A DNA stretch of 64,000 nucleotides from Babylonia areolata (taxonomy: Eukaryota > Mollusca > Gastropoda > Neogastropoda > Buccinidae), in NCBI RefSeq assembly GCF_041734735.1, contig NC_134898.1:43370297-43434296 (forward strand). The letters run 5' to 3'. Numbering within the stretch: the first letter of the stretch is position 1; the number at the start of each line of letters is the position of its first letter. The translations under genes and the position numbers were made by a program. Shown piece by piece: positions 26,248 through 38,768 of this stretch. The notes beneath the pieces were generated by a model that did not search any database, was not told the origin of the DNA, and was given only the letters and a program-made list of their open reading frames with translations.

Positions 26248-29200
26248 TGAGTCATTCTACTGTATCTTTGTTTCATCTCTTCCCCTTTCTTCTCATACGT
26301 TTTCCATTTCCAAGAAATTATCAGGTTTGTCTAACTTTCCACTCACATGGTCTTTGTGTGCATGTGTTTTGAAGTTGAACACCATGAAAATGCCTTTGAA
26401 GCACAGTGATTGTGGTGGGTTTGCATTGATGGATTGTAGCCATCAGCAGTCTGTGTCATACAGTACAACATCATAGCCACTACAGTGAATCATTCCATCA
26501 TTGTCATGTATGTGTGACAGTCTCCACCGGTTTAACAGTTGAAGCTGGCATTATTTTCGGGACTCCAATTTCAGCATGGCATGGCATGGATGTTGAGAAA
26601 ATAGTTTTGGGTTTGTTGATTTGAAAGTATTTGAGATAGAATATAGGGACACTTTGAACATTCAAGCCAGTGATAAATTCAAGCATGGCAGAAAACAAAA
26701 ACATGACATAGAACACAACATTTATTCAGTCCCTGCGATAGCGTTGGCTATCAAGATAACAAAACTTGTATGTTCATTCCTCAACTGTGTCTAAGGGTAT
26801 TGGGAGGGGGGGGGGGGAATATGCATAAACATGTGTTTTTGATTGTTATGAAGTTGATGGCATTATCTGCTGTTCTTTCTTTCATTGTTATTGCTGTGAA
26901 GTGTACCATTTTGTTCTCTATCAGTTTCGGTTATCTTCATGTAGGAGACCTTTTAAAGTTACAGCCAGCTACATGGTTCTTCACTGTGTCATTGTGCTGT
27001 TTATGCTTCTTCATTGGCTTGCAGTCTTTGCTGTTGTGATCTGTGTCATTTTGTCAGATTTTTTTTTCATAATTATAAGCTTCATTACCATTTTTATTAT
27101 ATACAGTTTTGAGCAGTTTTCTATCTTTAAGCTGTTTTCTGTTAGCTGTTTGATGTTGGTGTCTCTGTGTATGATCTGGTACTGGTTGTTTGATGTTGGT
27201 GTCTCTGTGTATGATCTGGTGCTGGTTGTTTGATGTTGGTGTCTCTGTGTATGATCTGTTACTGGTTGTTTGATGTTGGTGTCTCTGTGTATGGTCTGGC
27301 ACTGGTTGTTTGATGTTGGTGTCTCTGTGTATGATCTGGTACTGGTTGTTTGATGTTGGTGTCTCTGTGTATGATCTGGTACTGGTTGTTTGATGTTGGT
27401 GTCTCTGTGTATGATCTGGTACTGGTTGTTTGATGTAGGTGTCTCTGTGTACTGGTTGTTTGATGTTGGTTCCATGTCTTTGGTTTGGATCCAGCATGGG
27501 CGTGGTTTGATAAGTGACGATACAGAATGCATCTTAAAATGATTAATGTCGAAACAATTTGACACCCTTACACAGCTTGCTGACAGCTTGCTTGTGTGTG
27601 TGTGTGAAGGTCCTATGAGCCTCCCAAGCGTGATGAAGAGACGGAAACACAGCGGAAGGCTAGAGCAAAGCACGCCAGGCAGACTCGACGATCCACACAG
27701 GTCAGTAGACAGTGTTTGGAAACTCCATCTTGTCTTTGACCAGGAGGATGTCTGTGTTAGCTGATCAAATCAATCACACTTTTCAGCAGTGTGTTCAGTA
27801 TGGATTATATCACAGTTACAGATGTTCCTAGAAATCTAAGCATTGAGAATCTTTATAGATTAGGACATTGAGGTAAAAAGATCATATGGTTGTCGCCACA
27901 GATGATCAGTTCTTGATTATGTTCCTGGAAAGTTATGGGGTTTGTTTTTTAAGCAGAAATCCTGGCATCTTTGCAGTTAGAATAATTTACATTTAACAGA
28001 GTGAAATTGGGACATTGCCAGATGCATGCATGCTTTTGCCAGTAACATCTTGCTACTATAAATAACACATCTTGTACGATTTGAGCCAACACAGTGACTT
28101 TGTCCGGCACTTTTTTGGACAGGGTGTCACATTGGAAGACATAGAGAAAGCGGAGGAGGTTCTACGGCAAGGAGACAGCAAGAAGGACAGCACAGACTCT
28201 GCATCCACCTCCTCCTCAATACGAGACTCCTCCACTGCAGCCACCACCACGGCCACCACCACAGTGACCACAGCACCCTCCTCTCTGTCCTCCACTGGTC
28301 TGCACAACGACAAGGACAGAACCAGAGACTCTGGGCGTGACGAAACCTCCTCGTACCGTCGCCGCAATCTGGAAGATCGGTTAGAGGTAAGTGGCGTCAA
28401 CTGGTTTTGGATTTTCTCTTTGTTTTTAGTCTGTTCTGTGAAAATTTTGCAGACTTGTTTTGAGGAAGTTTTCACTTTTTTCAAGGAAGATTTGGATTTG
28501 TTTCAGTGTGCCTCCTTTGCTTTTATTGTTTTATATGTTTCTTTTTTCACTTTGATGCCGGCTGATGGGAAACACTAGGCATTGTAGTCTTGAGTTACTG
28601 TGGCTGTCTTGTTTTCAGCAGGAGTGGTGGTCGCTGGTTGCGCATTTGTTGTTGACTGTCACCACTGCAGTGATACACAGTCACTGTATGTTTGTGTTGC
28701 TGACTGTAGTGATGAATAGTCACTGTGTGTGCTTGTTGTTGACTGTCATATAATGCAGTGATAGTCAGTCACTGTGTGTGTGTGTTGCTGACTGTAGTGA
28801 TATGTGGTCACTGAGTGTGTGTTGTTGTTGACTGTGGCCATGTGGAGTGTAGTACACTAGTGCGTGGTGTTTGTTCAGGGGGAGTCAACAAGGACCAGTT
28901 TTCGGAGGCCGCGGGAGGACAGAGACCCAACAGCCAACAATGGCACTTCATCCACAGAAACCACATTAAGTGAGTCCTTCCAAATGAACAGAACACTTAG
29001 CATCATTGATTCAGTGTTGGAATTGAAATGTTTGAGTCAATTTTTTTTTAAATTCATTTGAAATGTTGGGTTTAGTATCATTGAATCTCTTCATGTGTCA
29101 GAATTTTTAGTATAAAATCAGGACAATAAAGGCAAAGAATGAGACTTGTTGATGCACACTCGAGGCAGTTTGTTTATTCAATAACTGATCAAAATTTGAT

Positions 29201-31441
29201 GAGCTAATCTGTTGATAGCTTTTGTAACAGTACACATTAGTCATGACCTTGATGACATTGACTTGTGACACCAGTACTGTGGTGTTTGTGACAGACTATA
29301 TACCTCAATGCTTTCTCCACTCCTGACATCAACTCTGTGACCTTGACACCAGTACTGCTATGTCTCTGACAGACCATGTACCTCGATGCTTTCTCCACTC
29401 CTGACATCAACTCTGTGACCTTGACACCAGTACTGCTATGTCTCTGACAGACCATGTACCTCGATGCTTTCTCCACTCCTGACATCAACTCTGTGACCTT
29501 GACACCAGTACTGCTATGTCTAACAGACCATGTACCTCGATGCTTTCTCCACTCCTGACATCAACTCTGTGACCTTGACACCAGTACTGCTATGTCTCTG
29601 ACAGACCATGTACCTCGATGCTTTCTCCACTCCTGACATCAACTCTGTGACCTTGACACCAGTACTGTGATGTCTCTGACAGACTACCATAAAGTTCGGT
29701 CTATTGAGCGCACTTGTATATAAGCCGCACCCACAAAATTTTGGAAAAAATTGAACTTTACACATACATAAGCTGCACCGGCTTATAAGCCGCACTTATT
29801 TCTGGTACCGGATCACATACTGATACTACAGAAAAGCTGTCGATACTGTAGGTTATGAAATAAACACAATCAGGAAACAACACAAAAGAAAAGCAAGTGA
29901 AAATACTGCTAGTGCCACAAAAAAATAATAAACAAACACAACGAAAATAAGATCCATAATTTAGGGATAGTCACATTTATTCAACGTCATCCTGCTCACT
30001 GAATCCACTAAAATCTTCGTCTTCAGTGTCCGAGTTGAAGAGAACCAGGACAGCTTCCTCTACCATCTTGTCACTGACTTCAGCCTCGCTTTCACTTCAT
30101 GAACATGAAGGTGGAGGTCGCTGCTGGTTCGTCGTTTGCACTGTCGTCTGCTAGGTCGATCGCCTTCAATTTGAAGGCTGCATCATAGGCATAACGTTGC
30201 GTTTTCAGCATGATGAGGTTGTACGCTTGAGCAGAGTAAAACTGAATGCTGATCTGAAGGCTTTATTGTGTGCGGATTTGATTTATAAAACGTGAATAGT
30301 TAGCACACTATCCTGAAGCTCATCCAAAAATTCATGGACAGAAATCATGATTTTTGTGAGTTGAAGGGCAGCGAAGAATAGATGAGAACGTGACACACCC
30401 GGGATCGTTAAAATCTGCAAATAAGCCGCATCATTGTATAAGCCGCAGAGGTTGAAGCTGGGGTAAAAAGTCGCGGCTTATAGACCGAACTTTACGGTAT
30501 ATACATCAACGCTTTATCCACATCCATCATCAACTCTCTATGGCAGTGACTTTGACACCAGTACTGTGATGTCTGTGACAGACTATGTACCTCGTAGTCA
30601 ACGCAATGCTTTCTCCACATCCGACATCAACTCTAGTCTAAGCAGCAGCACAGGTGTGTCGCGAACCGCCTCCCTACGTAGCAAGTTAAACGGCAAGACA
30701 GAATCGACGCCAGACGATGACAGAAAGAAAGAGGAGACAAGAGAAACCAAGAAGGCAGAGTGTAAGTATTGTTATAGTTCATTTAAGATGTTCTCTGTGT
30801 GGGGGTGTGTTGAATTATCCCAAGATGTTGATGTGTGAATGTGTTGAATCCTTGTGATCCAGACATGTGATCACAAAAATGTTCAGGCATGAAATATTTA
30901 CACTTCTGGTCTTCTTTTCAACTCGGCAGGTCATCCATTAAGGCCAAGAGCAACTGAGGGCGCGAAAAATTGATAAGATTTTTGAATTTTTACTGAAGTT
31001 ACCAAGTTTATAAATGTAATTCAGTAACTGTTGTATATATATCAAATTGTTTTCAGTATCAGGTTTACCGTTTTCGGGATGTGGATTTTTATGAAAAAAA
31101 TATTCAAAGGATGGCTAGCAACATTCTTCAAGACAAACTTTAAAAACAGTGAGCCTCATTTCTTATCCTAAACGAGGCAATGTCTTGGGTGATTTTGAAG
31201 GATTAATAAGTGAATGCAGCAGTTGGTTTGTACAGCGAGGAGAAGCATGAACTGCACTTACTTTCACTGTAAAGGGGAGAGGGGTGTTTGTTGAAAGTGA
31301 CACTACAGTGGCTGATGTGTTGTACAAGTGACAGACCTGAAAATCCTGCCTTTGATACAGAAAAGTATAGTTTGCAGCCAGCAGACACAATACTCCACCC
31401 TCACTGTTCATTCTGAAATCCACTGACACTCTCTCCCTTCC

Positions 31442-31478
<37 letters not shown>

Positions 31479-34400
31479 CAGGGGAAGGGTATGGAGGTGA
31501 TGTTGAGTGTTGGCCTGGAGGTAACGCGTCCGCCTAGGAAGCGAGAGAATCTGATTGCACTGGTTCAAATCCCTTTGTTGGCAGTATTTTCTCCCCCTCC
31601 ACTTGACCTTGAGTGGTGGTCTGGACACTAGTCATTCAGATTAGACGATAAACCGAGGTCCCATGTGCAGCATGCACTTAGCGCACGTAAATGAACCCAT
31701 GGCAACAAAAGGGTTGTCCTTGACAAAATTCTGTAGAAAAATCCACTTCAATAGGAAAAGAAATAAAATTGCAGGCAGAAAAAAATGCAAAAAAAATCGG
31801 TGACGCTCTCAGTGTAACGATGCACTTTCCCTGGGGAGAGCAGCCTGAATTTCACACAGAGAAATCTCTCAGTGTAACGATGCACCTTCCCTGGGGAGAG
31901 CAGCCTGAATTTCACACAGAGAAATCTCTCATTGTAACGATGCACTTTCCCTGTGTAGAGCAGCCCGAATTTCACACAGAGAAATCTATTGTAACAAAAA
32001 AGAGTAATACAATTCATTTTTTCAAATGTGTTTATCATTTATCACCAGAATTACTGTGATGAAAAGCAACATGTGTGGTGTGTGCAGCCCCAGGTGCAGA
32101 GAAGGAAGAGAGGAAGGAGACGGCAGCAATCAAAGCCAGAAGGAAACGACAGGAACGGCGATCCACCGGCATTAACTATGTTTATGTAAGTATTGTCCCC
32201 CCACTCCACTCTTATTTTGTATACTCCCTCTTTTCAGTGAGAGCAGGTGAGAAGACTACTAGATATTTCAGGCAGGGGGAAAAAAAATGCCAGTGATGGT
32301 TTGCTTCAGTCCAGTTTCTGTCTTGTCGAAGCATATTGTGCCTTGCCACAGACTGAAGAGAGAAAAAGAAAGAAAAATCCCCTTGTATTGTGAGTTCAGG
32401 AGTTAGTGTAGAGATGCCAACTGTTACATTTTCGCCATATTTTGTTACACTCAGTCGCAGTTTAAACATCAAAATTTTTCCAAGTTCATTATCGCCTACA
32501 TAGCATGGTCACATGCTTTCCTGTCGTTACATTACCCAGACACTCTAGACCTATCATGAGGCCAGGGCAGTCACTTCTAACTTTGGTCTCGCATGATGAT
32601 GCTCAGCTAATCATGTGTGTGTTCACATTGAAACAACATTCAGTGGACCAATCAGCTTAATCTTAGCAGTTACACCATGTTACAGGTAGGTCCAAGTGTT
32701 TGCCTTGTAGATAAAATGTATGTTAGCTGATGTGGCTCGGAGTCCAAGTGTTCCTTCCAAATTCAAAATATTCCTACCAAATTTCCTGATTGTTTCAACA
32801 AACACTTGACAGGGTTTGGCATCTCTGATCATGTTTGGTGCACAGTGTGCTTGAGGGATGCAACACTGTGCATGCTTCACTCAGCTATGGTAGTTGTCTC
32901 AGTTGTTTGCAATACTCCTCTCAAGTCTGTAGTGAGGTTGGCAGGTATAGAGGTATGATACAGAACCAACGACACAGAGATAAACCATTGGTTGCCTAGA
33001 TGTTTCATTCAGTGTGTTGTGGAAAAAGAATGGATGTTATGATGTATTGGTTGAAGTGTGATTGTTAAATGTGTTGGTTGGTGTATGTTTTTGAGGTGTG
33101 TCTTGGTGTTTGTGTGTTTTTGATTTTAGTTGGTGTGTGTGTGTTAGACATGTTGGTAGCTGTGTGTGATGTGTGTGTTGCATTGTGTTTGTGACTTGTG
33201 TGTTGGTGACTGTGTGTGTCAGGGAGAGGAAGAAAAAGGCAAAGAGGACAAGGCTGAGGAAGATGCCAAGGAGGAGTCAGAGGTAAGTCATTGTGCCTGT
33301 CTGCTGTATGTGGTGTGCGCAGTGTTTCTTTCTTCCTGTCCGTCTGTTCTTTTTTTTTCTTCTTCTGTGCTTTTTTTGTTTGTTCGTATGTGTGTGTGTT
33401 TGGATGTTGGTGATTTTTTGGGGGGAGAGGGGGGGTGTTGTTTGTTGTTTTTGTTTGTTAGTTTTTGTTTTGTTTTGTTCCTGTCTTTGTATCTTTCATT
33501 CTTCCTTTCAGCATTCCTCCTTTTCTTCCTTCCTGCCTGATTCTTTCTGTCATGTTTTTTTCTTTCATACATATCTGCATGTGCCTGGAGCCCTTCAGAT
33601 AGAGAAGTGCTGGTACAAGTGATTGGGTGGTGGTTTATATCTGCTGTGAAAAGTGTGTGCGCAATGTCAGCGACTGCTGCCCTTGTTATGAAGTGATCTT
33701 CATCAAACTTGATTGTAGACAGAAGTCAGGAATGCATCAGTTAGTGTGCTCGCAGTCTGTAACATGATTTTGTCCCTGCAGTCACAGTGCTGCGGTCAGT
33801 ATTTGTGGTCACTTTAACCCCTCAGCTGCCGCTGACAGGTATGCATGTCAGTGAACTGAAGGCTGTCCTCTCACTGATAAACACACAGATAACACACCTG
33901 CTCTCTTTCAAGTTCCTGCAAATCCATAATCTGTACTTATAACTGGGTGAAAATCAAGTGTTGTGCCACAGAAATACTGCTGGATCTGCTTCCAAAAGTG
34001 TTATAATGTAACCATTTCTGTTCTTGAAATGCAACAGGGTGAGTAGAAAGATGTTTCAATTGGTTATACATTACTGTGACTCAGTGGTGAGGATTCTGGC
34101 AGGGGTCTCATTCCTGTCCTGTGCAAAATACAACTTGCCCAGGCAGAGAAGGCCAGAGTTGCTGTGGCTTAGCCTCCCTTCTGTTAATGAATGCAGTATC
34201 CTTTTTTACCAGCAGCCATCTTCCATTCCTGCAGCTTACGCACCAAGCGGCTAAGGTGTTGTTTATGTAGGTGGTGGTGTTGTTGTTGTTGTTTTTTTTT
34301 GGGGGGGCGTTCTTTAATAATCTATATCATTCTCAACTATAAGCCTCTTTCATTGTGAGAAAAATAGGGATCTGGGTTTCATTGAAGAGAAAACTTACTG

Positions 34401-37039
34401 ATGTAAAGGGTTTTGATCTGTCTTGAATTGATAAAAGTGTTGACACAGAGGGAACTGACACAATGCTGACATAGAGACCGGCATGTTATTCTCCTACTCC
34501 ACCCTGATCTTTAGTCAGTGTCACTTTGGATACTGAATATTTATGTTACATGGTATTGCATATATCTATTTCTGCCAGGCATCCCCAAGTCTGTCAAACA
34601 GTTTTAGAGTAAAACAATAACAGACAGATGCCAAGTTTCCCAAGTCCATCAAACACTTTTATAGGAAAAGAACAACAGGGACAGATGCTGGGTCTCCTGG
34701 TTATAGGAAAAGAACAACAGGGACAGATGCTGGGTCTCCTGGTTATAGGAAAAGAACAACAGGGACAGATGCTGGGTCTCCTGGTTATAGGAAAAGAACA
34801 ACAGGGACAGATGCTGGGTCTCCTGGTGTGTAGCATCATGGTGACCCAGTATCAGTATTCCCAGTGGACTGCAGCTAGTGCTGAGACTGTAACAGAGGAG
34901 CCCAGGTTTAGCTGTGAATGGGGACTGGGAAGAAGGGGGGCAGGAGCAATGCCACTGATGTGATGCAGATGATGAAGCAATGAAGAAAGTGCTTTATGAA
35001 ATTCTGCCAGGCTGATTTAGGACATATCGATTCTACTGTTATGTGTGTGTTTTTAGCCTGATGTCTCATTACATATATATGTGCTGTATATATATATATG
35101 TGCTGTATCTATTGATCCAAACTTTGTGAATCTGTCAGTCAGAATGTGTGAACTCACTGACACGTGCATGCACACACACACATGCATGCATTCACACGCA
35201 TGCACGCACAACTAATCTAGTAAGTTCTGTTACTTTGTGTGTCCTGACCTTACCAGATGCCAGTGAAATCATTCAGTAAAGGCCTTCAGTTTGGGGACTG
35301 GTAGTCAGGGACAGTGATGGATGTTACAGTGAAGCCTTGAATAGAGGGACTAACTTTAGGAACAGTGGTGAATGGTATACTAGAATGGAAAAGACTTATA
35401 GTGATGGATGGTACCATGGTGAAGCCTTGAATAGAGGGACTAACTATCATTTAGGGACAGTGGTGAATGGTATACTAGAATGGAAAAGACTTCCAGTGAT
35501 GGATGGTACCATGGTGAAGCCTTGAATAGAGGGACTAACTATCATTTAGGGACAGTGGTGAATGGTATACTACTGTAATGAAGAAGACTACAATAGACTA
35601 ATAGTCATTTAGGGACAGTGGTGGATGGTATACTAGAATGATGAAGCCTTCAGTAGAGAGACTGACTGACAGGAAGGGACAGTGATTAGATACTTTTGAA
35701 ACCCACCATAGAGGGACTGATTGTCAGTTAGAGATAGTGATGGATGGTATATTATAATGGTGAAGTCCTGTATATAGGGACTGACTATCATGAAGGGACA
35801 ATGACGAATGGTATACCATAATGGTGAAACCCTCAATAGAGGGACTTAAGATCAGTTAGGGACAGTGGTGGGTAGTCTTCCATAATAGTGAAGTCCTCTC
35901 TAGAGGGACTGACAGACAGTGGCGGATGGTATACAATAAAGTTAAGCCCTCAAAATAGGATTGGCATTCAGTTAGGGACAGTGATTGATGGTATAATGGT
36001 GCAGACCTCATTAGAGGGATTGATGATCAGTTAGGGACAATGATGACAGTGCCGGTGATGGATGGGATAATGGTGAAAACTCTTAGAAAGACTAGAGCAG
36101 TGGTTACAGGATGGATAGATACTGACTATGGAAGGTTGTGGCCAGTGCAGGTAGCTGATTTCTTCACATTATCTCGCTTTCACCTGTCGTGCCAGTGTTC
36201 AACCCAGTTGGCTTTGTGTGTGTGTGTGGAGGGGGAAAGGGCTGGAAAGGGGGAAAGAATGGTTTAACAAGTGTATCAGAGAAGAGGAGGCTTTTGTATG
36301 TGGGGACATGACAGTTTCACAAGCTGTTCCGCTTCAACAGGTGTTCAGGATTCACTCCTCTTATTACTGTAACAACAATAGAATTTAGTTGTTTTGGTGG
36401 GGGTTTTGTTGTTGGTTGTGTTTTGTGTGTGTGTGTGTGTGTGTTTTAAAGCATTCCATGTTTTATTTCCAACTCTTTTTTTTTTTTTTCTTTTTTTTCT
36501 CTCCATTTTTAACTACACAGTTTGCAAAGTACATACATAAGAACTCAAGTGCAGAAGGGATAAAATGGTGAGGACATGAAAAGAGAAATGAAAAGAAAAC
36601 TGAAAGAAAGAAAATAATAACATGATTTGATAAAACTGTTTCGAGGTAAACTACTGCAGACACATAAATTATTTTGAGAAGTCAACAGATGTAAATGAAA
36701 ACATCTGTTTTCTCCAAAATATATCATCAATTACATAAACGCAGTTCTTTATTTTTGGTGCTTTAACTGTGTTTTACTTGTGCAATATGTTAAACTTAGA
36801 AAATTCAGTAACAATCATTGATGGCTTTTACACACTGGCGTAGAAATAAGCTGACAAGTCTTTGTGTGTTTTTGTTTTTGTTTTCTCTTATTGGTCTTAA
36901 GTGGATCGAGTGCATGTTGTTGAGCTAATCATTTAGCAATGGCTACTGAACAAGAGTTTTGATACCCATTAGGAAGGGGGCTTCAGGACTTCTCAGAATG
37001 TGACTGGTGCAAACTCGCTCTCTGTGTCTCTCTCTTCTG

Positions 37040-37120
<81 letters not shown>

Positions 37121-37205
37121 ACTCTTTCCTTGTCTCTGTGTGTGTGTGTGTGTGTGTGTATGTGTCTTTCTCAGTATTTCTCTCTATATTTATATGTGTG
37201 TAGTG

Positions 37206-37263
<58 letters not shown>

Positions 37264-37281
37264 CTCACAGTCACACACACA

Positions 37282-37325
<44 letters not shown>

Positions 37326-37635
37326 CTCTCTCTGTTTCACCAGTGTGGTCCATGAGATAGATGACTGGTAACAACATAATATTGTTCTGTTTGGGGATAA
37401 AGCTCTACAACTGAGCAGACAAAGCTGTACAATTGAGGGTGAAACCTGGTCAGGCATGACCTGACAAAAGGTTCTTTTGGGCACAAGAGGATTGGGTGGA
37501 TCAACCCCATGAGTTGTCACTGCTGTTTTGTGGGCTCTGCCCCCCACCTTCACACACCCACCACCCACACAGTTTTCCCTTTCTCCTCCCCCCCCCCCCC
37601 CCCCCCCCAGTCCCTCCACACCCCCTCTCCTGCCC

Positions 37636-37684
<49 letters not shown>

Positions 37685-38731
37685 CTCTCATGTATATTAC
37701 ACTTTGTGTCTACTTTGACACTCTCTCGCTTGCTCGCTGTCTTAGGATTAGGTATCTATTATTGAATAATCAGAAAATCGCAAGTTTCAATGTTTGTAGG
37801 CTGCATTTGTAACAGTTTAAGTCCTCATATGAGAAATTATGGATCACTTGCCGAGTCTGAGGTACATTTTTTATTTGGGGTGTTTATGTGTTAAGCAGAA
37901 TTAAGAAAGATAATCCTCCATGTGTGTGTGTGTGTGTTTGTGTGTATTAAAGTCAAAATCATTCTTGTTACTGTGTTGTTGTTGTTTTTTTGTTATTGTT
38001 GTATGTTTGTTTTGTCATGCCAGCATTACCTGCAAGTCTATGAATTGTGCATCACATTCAGATTAGCAATAGAAGACAGTTGTAAGTATACTGAGTACCA
38101 TTATGGTGAAAAAAAGTTGTAAGTATACTGAGTACCATTATGGTGAAAAAAAATGACACACCACCATATACATAATATGTGCCTATTGAGGAGATGTGGC
38201 CATCATGTGGTGAAGAAGTTGTATCTGGATTCTGTCTTTTTATTTCCTCATCCATGACATGTTGACCCAGTTTCTGTTCTGTGCTGCTGCCAAAGCTTGT
38301 TTATTCCTTCAAGATCATTCCCAAGTGGCTGTGGTTAGTTTCTTTCAAAGAAAAAACAAAACCAAGAAAAGTCTTTCAACCAGTAGAACTAACTCACTCC
38401 ACAGTCCGTCTCTCTCTCTCTCTCTCTCTCTCTTTAACCAGTCATGCACCCCTTCCCCCCTCCCACTGACACCCCCTCCCCCAGTGATGAAATGGAACAG
38501 TCCCCTCAGTAGCAGTGCTATGTGCATGTGCATGTTGTGCTCATTATAGGTCTGAAGGGGAGGGTCGTGTACAGATGGAGGGAGGGAGGATAGGTACAAT
38601 CTTAACTGGTTGAGGAAAGAGGAAGGGTGAGTCAGAGTGGGCAGGGGAGAGGAAGGGGAGCTGGCTGGCAGTGTGTGTGTGTGTGTGAGACTTGAGTAGC
38701 ACACAGGCAGGGTCTTATCACACTGGCCACA

Positions 38732-38768
<37 letters not shown>

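Larger units (their letters stand above)
24394..27609. other. Intron after E11 (3.2 kb)
   Basis: Holds a GT microsatellite (24440-24466), a full tRNA-derived SINE (25482-25864), a TA microsatellite (26196-26242), a G-run (26803-26818) and a 40-bp minisatellite (27144-27474). Confidence 0.8.

Noticed and set aside
29237-29795. Minus-strand open frames with a repeated 26-residue unit
   Set aside because: Produced by the 78-bp E15-junction minisatellite, which is a multiple of three.
33811-33860. ttaacccctcagctgccgct, resembling a piggyBac end at a TTAA site
   Set aside because: No matching second end or palindromic subterminal repeats seen nearby; probably chance.
36993-37765. Several open frames rich in Ser-Leu, His-Thr or Arg-Glu repeats, both strands
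   Set aside because: Translations of CT and CA microsatellites. The same applies to similar frames near 6750, 23100, 44800, 45100, 52000 and 54700.
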